Of a DNA stretch of 7,797 nt, positions 1 through 7,451 are shown piece after piece. The stretch spans positions 1 through 7,797 of the forward strand of contig DAVZID010000102.1 of NCBI GenBank assembly GCA_052273485.1, given 5' to 3'. Each line of letters begins with the position of its first letter. Positions within the stretch are counted from its first letter, which is position 1. The stretch comes from Anthropogastromicrobium sp052273485. Lineage in GTDB: Bacteria > Bacillota > Clostridia > Lachnospirales > Lachnospiraceae. A model generated the notes under the pieces. The model ran no database searches. It worked only from the letters and a program-made list of their open reading frames with translations, and was not told the origin of the DNA. A program made the translations under genes and the position numbers.

Positions 1-157
1 TTCTATGCTTGACGAAACCGTCGAAACGCGCCGTCCATGGCGCGGTTTCTCCTTGCCCCGACGTCCATGCCGGGGCATTTCTGCGTTTCATGGGCATAAT
101 TCTACAGTATCTAAGCCGCTGCGCTAGTCGCTCTTTCGTGAGCACCTCTGCCGGGCG
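1..157. repeat. Left copy of 157-base terminal direct repeat
   Basis: These bases are identical to 7641-7797. The stretch is GC-rich and strikingly different from the AT-rich genes. It contains two small hairpins (23-49 and 55-76), then the right-hand arm of a large palindrome (94-109 and 140-151). The matching left-hand arm would lie outside the window on this side. The window therefore begins inside the element. The remaining bases to 180 lead into the stop codon of the last gene and hold no clear T-rich terminator. I see no gene in 1-180. A 62-codon open frame crosses it, but it has no convincing ribosome site and lies inside a structured repeat. What is seen is the exact identity. That it is a dispersed intergenic element is inference. 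Confidence 0.95.
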
Positions 158-180
158 TGTCCTCCTCCATGTTCTATATT

Positions 181-756
181 TTATTTTGAAAGCATAATCT
201 TTTCAGGATAATAGCTTAATATCAGAGAAAATCCTTCTGCATTCAAATTTTTCCAGTCCTTCTCTGTAAACTGATTGTCCGTCAGTAAAAACGGACATAT
301 TATGGTCTGCGTTTCTCCCTCTGCCAGCTTTTCATATAAGCTGCCATTTTCACTATTTAAAACCGAAAACAATTCTCCGTCTATTCCATTCCCCCATGCC
401 TTTGTTTCCAGTACAATTTCTGTCAAATCCAACATTGTATCCTGATCACCTATACTTTCTATCTCAAGTGTTGCCAAAACCAATTTTTGCTTTTCCCACG
501 GATAAGCTGTTCCGTCTATGTTATACAAAAGCGGCATACCCGAAACAATATTCTTGATTTCTTCCCCACTCAATAATTCCATATCTAACAGACGAATATG
601 ACAATCCGATACTATACAGTCCTCATTAGCATGAAAACAAATTTCCTGTGGACTGGGGTATTTCTGATTTACCGCACATATACGGAAAAGCCCTAGTGTC
701 ATAACACTGATCGAGAATATGGCGATCCAAAGAACTTTACTTTTTATAATCTTCAT
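181..756 (-). CDS. Membrane-anchored extracytoplasmic protein, last gene of the transporter operon
   Basis: This is a 191-residue protein with a short basic N-terminus, one hydrophobic segment (about residues 7-26) and a C-terminal domain of about 150 residues. The domain is probably outside the membrane. The cysteine after the hydrophobic segment (LFRIC) does not fit a lipobox, so I call it a membrane anchor. The outer domain alternates strand-like hydrophobic runs with polar turns. It includes a segment (LATLEIESIGDQ) of the kind seen in small Ig-like or telokin-like (DUF4352-type) surface domains, and a related pattern occurs in the lipoprotein that opens this operon. The start ATG overlaps the ATPase stop as ATGA, with a GGAAAG site just upstream, so translation is coupled to the ATPase. 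A role as a surface partner of the transporter is inferred only from position. It could be a DUF5028-like family member, but that is memory and not verified. Confidence 0.85.
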   Translation of the reverse strand: MKIIKSKVLWIAIFSISVMTLGLFRICAVNQKYPSPQEICFHANEDCIVSDCHIRLLDMELLSGEEIKNIVSGMPLLYNIDGTAYPWEKQKLVLATLEIESIGDQDTMLDLTEIVLETKAWGNGIDGELFSVLNSENGSLYEKLAEGETQTIICPFLLTDNQFTEKDWKNLNAEGFSLILSYYPEKIMLSK

Positions 757-1382
757 TCTTTCCGTACTCTCCCTTCCTCTATCGCAAAGACCTCATCCGT
801 CAAAAACTCAAAATCCTCTCTATCATGACAAGCCAGAATAATCAAGGCTCCCCTTTCCTTTTCTTTCAGCAATAGTTTTCTTACCTGCTCTACTCCTTTT
901 TCATCCAGAGCGTTCATTGGTTCATCCAGAATCAGAATATCCGGTTTTCCCATTAATGCACAGGCAATTCCAAGACGCTGTTTCATACCCAGTGAGTATT
1001 TTTTATACTTTCTTTTATCATCCGGCATAAGGCCTACCGCTGTGATTGCACCTGATATTTCTTCATCGGAAATATCCCCCCGAAGTTTCGCAAGATTTTT
1101 CAAATTCTGAAATCCTGTGTATTCCCCCAAAAATGAGGGGCCTTCAAGCAGCACTCCGATACTTTCCGGGAAAGAAATATCCTTCCCTAACACTTTCCCA
1201 TCAATACAGATTTTGCCGGACGTTGGAAAAATCAATCCGCAGATACACCGCATCAGCATTGTTTTTCCGCTTCCGTTTTTGCCCCTCAACCCATAAATGG
1301 TTCCGGCCTGCATCTGCATAGTTATGTGATCTAATACCGTCACTCCTTTTATCTGTTTGGAAAGATTATCAATCTTAATCAT
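753..1382 (-). CDS. ABC transporter ATP-binding protein, BcrA/LanF-like
   Basis: This 209-residue cytoplasmic ATPase should power the adjacent membrane proteins. In order it shows Walker A GKNGSGKT (34-41), a Q-loop region (about 76-93), the signature YSLGMKQRL (129-137) in place of LSGGQ, Walker B ILILDEP (149-155), D-loop NALD (157-160) and the switch histidine in LACHD (His187). The Q-loop position carries Glu80 (LLEGPSF) rather than Gln, a change common in ATPases of the bacitracin and lantibiotic export group (BcrA, LanF). At 209 residues it is shorter than many family members, which carry a C-terminal extension, but all catalytic motifs are present. The ATG follows a GGGG-type ribosome site, 13 bases after the preceding membrane gene. 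The nucleotide-binding assignment is near certain; the substrate is not known. Confidence 0.96.
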   Translation of the reverse strand: MIKIDNLSKQIKGVTVLDHITMQMQAGTIYGLRGKNGSGKTMLMRCICGLIFPTSGKICIDGKVLGKDISFPESIGVLLEGPSFLGEYTGFQNLKNLAKLRGDISDEEISGAITAVGLMPDDKRKYKKYSLGMKQRLGIACALMGKPDILILDEPMNALDEKGVEQVRKLLLKEKERGALIILACHDREDFEFLTDEVFAIEEGRVRKE

Positions 1383-1395
1383 TGTTTTACCCCTT

Positions 1396-2202
1396 TCATT
1401 TCATTAATTGGTATTTCTTCATAAGCTCAGCTCCAAGCCACAAGGTAAAAACTAAGAGCATCGTCAAAACAACCGCACCATAAAGTAAAAAGAAACCGTT
1501 TTGAGCCACACCACATGTTCTGTCAAGCATCATAAGATTCCCCGGCAATAACGGCGTATAAAAATAGCAGGCACAGATCAGCAGCGTTAAAGTTATCAAA
1601 ACTGCCAGGACCGGATGCATGATAAGGCTTAAATAAAACTGAAACCACCCTGCCCATATTGTTGCCCCCAAATATGAGAAAAACCCAACTGCAGCGGTTG
1701 CCGCAGATTCCATTCCAACCATCTGGAATACAACATCCGGATGAATAACAATATCATGAGCATTTACGGTCAGGTATAGTAAACCAACAATTAGAAACAA
1801 AGCCTCGTAAATGGACGCCGATACGGTTATCCAGACACATTTTGATAACCACCATCTCTTTCTATCCGCAATTCGCAAAAATACCTGTTTCCCATATCCC
1901 TGTATATCTTTTACCGGATAATCTCCAATCAGGCAGAAAAAATAACTGTGGTACAAAAGCCATAAAACCGGCAGTTCAAAGGAACTGTTTTCTGTCCTGG
2001 TATAAGGCGCAGCCCCTTTTATCAAATAAAGAAAAATACCGCCTATTCCTGGTTCTTTTCCGAAAAGCCGGAAACTGTCTGTGATTACATGAGCCAGAAA
2101 GATAAACAGTGCGATAGCTCCTGCCCAACGCCATCTGTTTTGTATAAGACTGTTTTTCAAGTCATAGTCCAATAATCTGCCAAACGTCACTTTATGTTCC
2201 AT
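1396..2202 (-). CDS. Six-helix membrane protein, third ABC-2-type permease subunit
   Basis: This 268-residue integral membrane protein has about six hydrophobic segments, near 25-42, 76-94, 119-146, 168-195, 197-216 and 236-258. A basic cytoplasmic-looking stretch lies between the second and third (about 98-118, QVFLRIADRKRWW), where ABC-2 permeases usually contact the ATPase. I chose the ATG at 2202 because AAGGA lies five bases before it. An upstream TTG would start it at 2223 without a good site. With the ATG, it overlaps the preceding permease gene by 11 bases. It lies directly before the ATPase gene. Sequence similarity to known permeases is not obvious to the eye. The call rests on topology, size and operon position, so it could be a specialised accessory membrane protein. 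Confidence 0.85.
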   Translation of the reverse strand: MEHKVTFGRLLDYDLKNSLIQNRWRWAGAIALFIFLAHVITDSFRLFGKEPGIGGIFLYLIKGAAPYTRTENSSFELPVLWLLYHSYFFCLIGDYPVKDIQGYGKQVFLRIADRKRWWLSKCVWITVSASIYEALFLIVGLLYLTVNAHDIVIHPDVVFQMVGMESAATAAVGFFSYLGATIWAGWFQFYLSLIMHPVLAVLITLTLLICACYFYTPLLPGNLMMLDRTCGVAQNGFFLLYGAVVLTMLLVFTLWLGAELMKKYQLMK

Positions 2203-2962
2203 AAAATTCCTTTTTCTTAGCAAATCGTTCTCCCCCTATTGCCAGAATAATGATTATGATGATTGTCCACATGCAATCCTTCCACACTCTATAAGGCAGC
2301 CACTGGCTATAAAAAATTGTTGTGCGGTCATATAGGATCGATAGTGTAGAAAAATTTTCCGCAAATGCCAGCATAAGGCAGATACAAATTCCTGCAAGAT
2401 AATTCCCCAAAACCCATTCAGCAAATGAAAACAACATTCCCGTAAACAGGTAAATCAGCACTGTTACCGCACCAAATCCCAAAACAATCTGTCCGAAATG
2501 AACATTGGAAACTGTATGCTGCGTGGCATTCCAAAAAACTGAACCCATTTCGTTCCAATTCAGTAAACAGGGAGTCATTAGCAGACCATAGGCTCCAACT
2601 ATCACGGTTTCCAAAAAGGTCATTATGACTGCCCGGAACACATTTTCCAGACATTGCTTCCACCAAATATTGATCCGTGTCCCCATCCGCAGTACAAATT
2701 GAATATTTCTGCTGTTTCGTGCCTGCAGTAAAGTTATAACGAGAAAAATAGGAATGCCAACCATGATCCTCCTCCCAACCATACCAGCCATCACATAACA
2801 ATCCGCCGCACAAATATGCAGCCCCATATTTTGATAAAGTTCTAAACCCTGATGTAAGTAGAAAAAACTTCCCATCAAATATACCAATATACAGGCAGCG
2901 ATTTCCAATCGTTTCTCCCTTACCAAAGAAATATAGCTTTCCAGGGTATTCCTAAAAAACAT
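2192..2962 (-). CDS. Membrane permease subunit, second of three
   Basis: This 256-residue membrane protein has hydrophobic segments near 20-37, 60-80, 108-131, 157-180, 183-203 and 230-244, the usual six-helix plan of ABC-2 or LanE/LanG-type permeases. A polar basic stretch at about 81-103 (ARNSRNIQFVLRMGTRINIW) sits between helices two and three, where the ATPase coupling region is expected. I chose the ATG at 2962 because a GGAGG site lies seven bases upstream. A longer GTG frame from 2995 would place that ribosome site inside the coding sequence. The gene overlaps the previous permease by 11 bases and the next one by 11 bases. It probably forms part of the transmembrane channel with its neighbours. 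Which two of the three membrane proteins form the core pair cannot be told from sequence. Confidence 0.88.
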   Translation of the reverse strand: MFFRNTLESYISLVREKRLEIAACILVYLMGSFFYLHQGLELYQNMGLHICAADCYVMAGMVGRRIMVGIPIFLVITLLQARNSRNIQFVLRMGTRINIWWKQCLENVFRAVIMTFLETVIVGAYGLLMTPCLLNWNEMGSVFWNATQHTVSNVHFGQIVLGFGAVTVLIYLFTGMLFSFAEWVLGNYLAGICICLMLAFAENFSTLSILYDRTTIFYSQWLPYRVWKDCMWTIIIIIILAIGGERFAKKKEFYGT

Positions 2963-3761
2963 CTTTTTTCCTCCACCCATAAGCCCACAGTACACCTCCT
3001 GCCAAAAGCAAAATAAAGCATTCTATCATAAGAACCCATCCGTTTGCTGCCACCGGCTGGCTGGGACGCAGCGTGGCAAAGGGGCACCATGTATGAAGCC
3101 CTGTAACCTGTGTGATCCCATATACAGCTAAATACAAAAAAAGCGGGAAAAGCATACAAATATACCCCTTTTGCGTAATCAGGCTGCAACTAAGACCAAC
3201 CGTTGCCAACAGGCCAAAGAAAATAAAATTCAGTACCAGATAGCAAACCAAATAGATTGCCGGATGTGTATAAAACAGCTCTGCCCATAGAGAATCTGCC
3301 ATCAAAGGGTAAAGTCCCGTCCCCGGCTGCGGCATAACTAACGGAAGAAACATGGCTGCGAAAAAGAAATTGATCAGTAACGGAACAACTGCAACCGTTC
3401 CCGCAGTAAGGAAGGTCAGCACCCATTTCACATGATAATATTCCCGGCGAGTGGCAGAAAGCAGGATATTTTTTACATATCCTGTATTCATATCTTCGCT
3501 GACGGTTCCGAGATAGGGAAGGACAACCAGTACAGGAACAATCAGGTAATAGAGTACCGGTTGAATCGTACTGTTTGCCCCTCCCATCCATTTTGCATAA
3601 ACTCCAAGGGGGTAATTTCCTGACAGTATACTCTTTGATAAAGGTGCCACATACATCACTACATGGGACAAAGACAGGATTGCACCAATCAGCAAAGACA
3701 CCCAGACTCCTTTCCCTTGAATAATTCTCAAGAATTCATTTTTTAAAAGTTTTTTCTTCAT
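2952..3761 (-). CDS. ABC-2-type permease subunit, first of three
   Basis: This 269-residue protein has six hydrophobic segments, near 19-39, 66-87, 111-138, 168-192, 199-218 and 241-262. It has a cytoplasmic segment between helices two and three (about 88-109) with EDMNTGYVKNILLSATRREY. That acidic residue, glycine and basic pattern is typical of ABC-2 permeases (LanE/LanG, NatB and YhgE-related types) and is the clearest permease motif in the window. It ends in a basic tail (WRKKDVF). The start ATG overlaps the lipoprotein stop as ATGA, with a GTGGAG site eight bases upstream, so the two are translationally coupled. It should pair with another membrane protein here and the single ATPase. The exported or displaced substrate is unknown; antimicrobial peptides are the usual choice for this arrangement. 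Confidence 0.92.
   Translation of the reverse strand: MKKKLLKNEFLRIIQGKGVWVSLLIGAILSLSHVVMYVAPLSKSILSGNYPLGVYAKWMGGANSTIQPVLYYLIVPVLVVLPYLGTVSEDMNTGYVKNILLSATRREYYHVKWVLTFLTAGTVAVVPLLINFFFAAMFLPLVMPQPGTGLYPLMADSLWAELFYTHPAIYLVCYLVLNFIFFGLLATVGLSCSLITQKGYICMLFPLFLYLAVYGITQVTGLHTWCPFATLRPSQPVAANGWVLMIECFILLLAGGVLWAYGWRKKDVF
2970..2974 (-). promoter_or_regulatory. Ribosome binding site fixing the second permease start
   Basis: On the minus strand this reads GGAGG, seven bases before the ATG at 2962. It supports that start over a GTG at 2995 in the same frame. Confidence 0.8.
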
Positions 3762-4459
3762 TGTGCCTGCTCCACCTCTATATATCTGTTTTCCGGATTT
3801 TCCAACTGAGAACCCCGTTCACCCACACAATAGTACAATTTATTTCCGTCATTAAAAACACTATCCTCTATGATATAGCCAATCTCAATCCATCCCGTTT
3901 CTTCACCATCTTCCAGAACATAATGAAATGCTTTTACCGGACTACTGTTTCCATCCTGTTTTTTGCTGATATATCTGGCTTCACTCGCGGTTTCCAATAA
4001 TTGTCCTGCCTCGTCCAAAGCAACAAAACCATTGGAATTTAGAAGAACTTCTTTCGTAGAACCACTTGCATTTCTACAAGATACGGTAACAAACAGATAG
4101 CTTTGCGCTCCGGTCAGGTTTCCCTGATCATCTATTGTCTCTCCCCAATAATCTATATCGGCCTGTGATCGGTCACCCAATGTTTTTGTAAGCTCTATAG
4201 AAGATACTGTCCAGACGCAGCCATCCTGAGTAATTTCTTCATGGAGTCCTGCCTCCTGCCCATCTTTCATATAAAACGCTTCATCATCGTATGTCACAGC
4301 CCCACCACTGGATTTATCTGTACCCGACGTATCTATCTCCTGATTTGCTGTCACATTTGTTTTTTCTTCCCCCTGCGCATCTCCTACATTTCCACATCCC
4401 ATAGTAGAAAAAGAAAGGGATATTGCCAGAAGTAAGGATATTAATTTCTTTGTTCTCAT
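3758..4459 (-). CDS. Secreted lipoprotein, first gene of the transporter operon
   Basis: This 233-residue protein has a type II signal peptide: basic MRTKK, a hydrophobic core (about 6-18) and a lipobox-like STMGC with the lipid-bearing Cys22. Thr at -3 is less usual than Leu, but Gly-Cys is correct. A flexible linker rich in Glu, Asp, Thr, Ser and Gly (about 23-57) follows, then a domain of about 170 residues. That domain has strand-like runs such as SYLFVTVSCRNASG, which recall telokin-like DUF4352 surface domains; it may be a DUF5027-type lipoprotein, a match from memory that was not checked. I chose the ATG at 4459 because GGAGG lies eight bases upstream and the signal peptide begins there. 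The longer frame from 4564 runs through a hairpin. Its place beside an export system resembles LanI immunity lipoproteins. That role is inference. Confidence 0.9.
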   Translation of the reverse strand: MRTKKLISLLLAISLSFSTMGCGNVGDAQGEEKTNVTANQEIDTSGTDKSSGGAVTYDDEAFYMKDGQEAGLHEEITQDGCVWTVSSIELTKTLGDRSQADIDYWGETIDDQGNLTGAQSYLFVTVSCRNASGSTKEVLLNSNGFVALDEAGQLLETASEARYISKKQDGNSSPVKAFHYVLEDGEETGWIEIGYIIEDSVFNDGNKLYYCVGERGSQLENPENRYIEVEQAQ

Positions 4460-4467
4460 AAAAAACG

Positions 4468-4472
4468 CCTCC
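4468..4472 (-). promoter_or_regulatory. Ribosome binding site fixing the lipoprotein start
   Basis: On the minus strand this is GGAGG, eight bases before the ATG at 4459. Together with the signal peptide starting at that ATG, it rules out the longer frame. Between this site and the hairpin at 4510 lies a TATGAT (4488-4493) that could be a -10 box, but no -35 box fits it well. Confidence 0.78.
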
Positions 4473-4509
4473 AATCTTTGATTTTCTAAATCATAAAATA
4501 CTTCCACAC

Positions 4510-4557
4510 AAAAATACCCCATATTCTTGCAAAAAAAATGCAAAAATATGGGGTATT
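4510..4557 (-). terminator. Long hairpin with T tract between signalling and transporter genes
   Basis: The arms AATACCCCATAT (4513-4524) and ATATGGGGTATT (4546-4557) are perfect complements. Pairing continues inward to 4531 and 4539 with a single mismatch (4526 against 4544), giving a stem of about 19 pairs and a 7-base loop. On the minus strand the stem ends in a run of five T. The hairpin starts about ten bases after the stop of the upstream gene, where an intrinsic terminator is expected. There is no T run on the other side, so it would act on leftward transcripts only. The T tract is short, so partial read-through into the transporter operon is possible. Confidence 0.75.
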
Positions 4558-4567
4558 CTCCCATTCA

Positions 4568-5320
4568 CTATTTGGATAAGAGAAAACATGACGTATATTT
4601 TTGTGTCATCGGGTTGTATTGGAGAACCATATGATTTCCTTCTATTTCCAGAATGACTGTAAGTACATCACGATAATACAAAACCTGACGGGGAAAGCTC
4701 CGGATATAATCATATATGCTGCTTAATGCCTGTTCCTGACTTACCTGAAGTCCATCCAGTATAGGAACTCCCTGATTGCTCCAGACATCATTTGCCGCCG
4801 GAAGGAACTGATATATTTCCTGCATCGGATCATTCAGTAAAACCATCAATTCATCCATGTTCTCTTTTTTTACGGTATCGTCTTTTTCTTTCTCTGGTTC
4901 TAATCCAAAGCCAACAATACCTTTTTCCATATCTACCGCATAGGCTAATTCATTTTCGCTACTGCCTATGTGTATCAGCCTGCCTTTTTCATCAACCCAT
5001 AAGTTTTCCGTATTTAATATGACAGAGTCGTTTAAGAGTGGTGCCAGCTTCTCAAGCTGAGCCACATATTCTGATTCCAGAAAACATTTTTTCTCTGCCG
5101 TGTTTGCTTCCCGTAACATATCAGCAGATATTTCCCATGGATATTCAATTTGTAAATAATCATCCTCTATCTCTATTGTCTCCGGCACGGGTACGGATTG
5201 CGAAAGCAACTGCATTTCCACAGCTTCTCCGAAAAATCTCACAATTACAATACTCATAACAATGATTGCTGCTGTAATCAAGATCATCCATACCATGCCG
5301 GATCTATGCTTCTCTTTCAT
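4568..5320 (-). CDS. Single-pass membrane protein with extracytoplasmic domain, overlapping the kinase gene
   Basis: This is a 250-residue protein I do not recognise. A basic N-terminus (MKEKHR) is followed by one hydrophobic helix (about 8-29, VWMILITAAIIVMSIVIV) and then about 215 polar residues, most likely outside the membrane. The tail has strand-like runs (VLTVILEIEGNHMVLQY) and a helix with SQEQALSSIYDYIRSF, broadly like the folds of kinase-modulating proteins such as YycH, YycI or PepSY-type proteins, but no family can be assigned. I chose the ATG at 5320 with an AGAGG site eight bases upstream; a TTG at 5338 in the same frame is less likely. The gene overlaps the kinase by 17 bases, so the two are made together. 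A regulator or co-sensor of the kinase is the best inference. Confidence 0.85.
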   Translation of the reverse strand: MKEKHRSGMVWMILITAAIIVMSIVIVRFFGEAVEMQLLSQSVPVPETIEIEDDYLQIEYPWEISADMLREANTAEKKCFLESEYVAQLEKLAPLLNDSVILNTENLWVDEKGRLIHIGSSENELAYAVDMEKGIVGFGLEPEKEKDDTVKKENMDELMVLLNDPMQEIYQFLPAANDVWSNQGVPILDGLQVSQEQALSSIYDYIRSFPRQVLYYRDVLTVILEIEGNHMVLQYNPMTQKYTSCFLLSK

Positions 5321-6746
5321 CTTCTCTGCCTCTCTCAAATTTCAAAGTAACTAAGCAGCCTTTCCCCGGCTCGCTTTTTATATTGAAAACTCCATGATGA
5401 AGCTCCATGATTTGTGCACATAAGGCCAATCCAAGTCCGGCTCCTCCGGCCTTGCGGCTTCTGGATTTGTCTACCATATAGAAAGGTTCTTTCACTTTCT
5501 CTGTTTCTTTCTGATCCATCCCCCGGCCAAAATCACGGATTGACAGGATTACTTTCTTTTCCTCTGATTCCAGACTAATTTTAATTTCCCCGCCCTGCTC
5601 GGATGCCTTTCTGCTGTTATCGAGGATATTGAAGACAAGGGACTGTAACAAATCATAGTCTCCATATACAAGTGCGTTGTCCAGCTTCGCAGTGACGGAA
5701 ATACATTTTTCTTTCATCATCACTTCCTGGGCAGATATGCTTTCCTCTAACAAATCTTTCAGATTTATCAGCCGAAACTCTATCATACCATTTTGTATCT
5801 GTACCAATTCCATCAGTTTTCCTGATAAATTCCGCAGCCGGGTTGCCTCCTTCACAATGATTTCTGAATACTCTCTTCGCTCATTCTCCGGCAAATCCGG
5901 CTTAATGCTTAATATATCCGCAAAACCAAGGATAGAGGTTAATGGTGTCTTCATCTCATGAGCCATATTCCCAATAAAGGTTTTTCTGCTTTCAGCAATC
6001 TCCGAAAGCTGCTGCATGTTTCTTTGAATTTCCCTTGCCATTTCATTCACATCCGCAGAAAGTTCTGCTAACTCTGTATGACCCTGTATCGGCAAACGAA
6101 TCTCATAATTTCCACCTGCAATAGAATGGACACTCTGCCGGACGGTCTTTAAGGGATGAAGGAATATATATACAAGGCTCATCAGGATAACCGCACCAAA
6201 AACAGAAAACAGGCAGCCATAGAACAGTAATTGGTTCATTTGGTTCCAGTAATTCGCTTTCGCATCGGTTGCGTCATTTTGTACCACAATTTCTAATTTT
6301 CTGCCATAATACTGGCCTGATGCAACTGTACAGAACAGCACGCTTCCATCCTTTCCAGACGCAAATCGTGACTGGTCTGTTTCCGTTTCCAGATTTTCAT
6401 AGCTTGCATTCGTATAAGTCCTGCCATCCAAGTAAACACAGACCCCCATCTCCTCCTCTTGTTCAGTAATTGTCTGAATCGCATTTAGGATAGAAAAATC
6501 ATCTGCTGCAAAGGCTTCATTTTCATAAGGAACCGTTACAATCTCTGTCTGCTGTGCTTTTGCTATATTACTTTTCATTTCGCTTCGGAGTTTTTCTTCC
6601 AAAGTCACTAATTTCGTTTCTGCCTCCTGTCGAATATATTCCAGATTCTGTTGGTATTGTGACCGGATCAGCACAATACCAATCAAATTCATAAAGGAAA
6701 TCGTCACAAGCATGGAGGCCAGAAAAATTCTCTGCCAAATCTTCAT
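5304..6746 (-). CDS. Sensor histidine kinase, HAMP/HisKA/HATPase
   Basis: This 480-residue membrane kinase autophosphorylates and should pass phosphate to the adjacent regulator. It has TM1 at about 7-28, an outer sensing region of about 140 residues (30-172), TM2 at about 173-196, and a HAMP linker (197-248). The HisKA H-box FIGNMAHEMKTPL puts the phosphorylated histidine at His263. The HATPase domain (about 360-471) has an N-box with LVFNILDNSRKA (Asn373, Asn377), G1 DFGRG (405-409), an F-box around EPFYMVDKSRSR, and G2 GGAGLGLA (434-441). All catalytic motifs are intact. The sizeable outer region differs from the intramembrane-sensing BceS type, which has almost no loop, so a ligand is probably sensed directly. 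The start ATG lies four bases after the regulator stop, with an AAGG site overlapping that stop. The signal is unknown. Confidence 0.97.
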   Translation of the reverse strand: MKIWQRIFLASMLVTISFMNLIGIVLIRSQYQQNLEYIRQEAETKLVTLEEKLRSEMKSNIAKAQQTEIVTVPYENEAFAADDFSILNAIQTITEQEEEMGVCVYLDGRTYTNASYENLETETDQSRFASGKDGSVLFCTVASGQYYGRKLEIVVQNDATDAKANYWNQMNQLLFYGCLFSVFGAVILMSLVYIFLHPLKTVRQSVHSIAGGNYEIRLPIQGHTELAELSADVNEMAREIQRNMQQLSEIAESRKTFIGNMAHEMKTPLTSILGFADILSIKPDLPENERREYSEIIVKEATRLRNLSGKLMELVQIQNGMIEFRLINLKDLLEESISAQEVMMKEKCISVTAKLDNALVYGDYDLLQSLVFNILDNSRKASEQGGEIKISLESEEKKVILSIRDFGRGMDQKETEKVKEPFYMVDKSRSRKAGGAGLGLALCAQIMELHHGVFNIKSEPGKGCLVTLKFERGREDEREA

Positions 6747-6750
6747 ATCC

Positions 6751-7422
6751 TTATTCCTTCAGTAAACGGTATCCAATCTTAGGGACAGTCAACAGGCAGT
6801 CTTTTAATCCAGCTTTTTTTCTCACCTGCTGAACATGAGTGTCAACCGTTCTGGTTTCCCCCATGAAATCATATCCCCAAACGGCAGCCATTAATGTCCC
6901 TTTCCTTATGATGACATCCGTATGCTGAAGAAAATATACCAACACATCGAACTCGCGTGGAGTGACCGAAAGGCTCATCCCATCTTTTAAAACCTCGTGT
7001 TTCTCCACATCTACGAGCAGATTCCTATAGACTAAAACAGAGGGCGTTTCTTTTTGATACCGTCTGAGAACCACTTCAATTCTAGCTAACAGTTCCATAC
7101 TTTCAAAAGGTTTTACAATATAATCCTCTGCTCCCATTTTCAAGCCATTCACTTTGTCCATTACATCCTGTTTTGCTGTCAAAAAGATAACCGGTATCTT
7201 TAAAGGGCGTATTTCCTCCATAAGCTGAAATCCATCTTTTCCGGGCAGCATAATATCCAGCAAAATCAACTGGTAGTCTTCATCCCTCAAATAATCCATG
7301 ACCTGGTTCCCGTCACTACAAATCGTTCCCTTATAATTTCCCAATGAAAGGGAAACCTTTATCATCTTCGCTATATTCTCATCATCTTCCACGATTAAAA
7401 TCTGTGCTGTAAATGTTTCCAT
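6751..7422 (-). CDS. Response regulator, OmpR family
   Basis: This 223-residue DNA-binding regulator is the usual length for the family. The receiver domain (about 7-122) has acidic Glu12, Asp13 and Asp14, the phosphorylated Asp56 in LLDIMLPG, Thr82 in FLTAK and Lys104 in VKPF. The winged-helix domain (about 129-222) has TPREFDVL, the recognition-helix region TRTVDTHVQQVRKK, and a wing with VPKIGYRLL where many relatives have RGVGYR. It is the first gene of the signalling transcript. The ATG at 7422 has AGGAG twelve bases upstream, a long spacing. A stop codon a few codons upstream in the same frame leaves no other ATG. The likely targets are its own promoter and the transporter operon, but no repeated binding site shared by both was found. 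Confidence 0.97.
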   Translation of the reverse strand: METFTAQILIVEDDENIAKMIKVSLSLGNYKGTICSDGNQVMDYLRDEDYQLILLDIMLPGKDGFQLMEEIRPLKIPVIFLTAKQDVMDKVNGLKMGAEDYIVKPFESMELLARIEVVLRRYQKETPSVLVYRNLLVDVEKHEVLKDGMSLSVTPREFDVLVYFLQHTDVIIRKGTLMAAVWGYDFMGETRTVDTHVQQVRKKAGLKDCLLTVPKIGYRLLKE

Positions 7423-7451
7423 ATCATGCCAAATCTCCTATCCGCTGTTAC

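Noticed and set aside
9..197. Plus-strand open frame of 62 codons across the left repeat
   Set aside because: It lies inside a structured GC-rich repeat, has no good ribosome site, and runs into the end of the last operon gene on the other strand.
4460..4564. Longer start for the lipoprotein
   Set aside because: The extension would be translated from the hairpin, and it buries the clear signal peptide and the GGAGG site before the ATG at 4459.
753..7422. BceRS/BceAB-type bacitracin module
   Set aside because: BceB permeases are large ten-helix proteins with a big outer domain, and BceS kinases lack an outer loop. Here the permeases are short six-helix proteins and the kinase has an outer region of about 140 residues.
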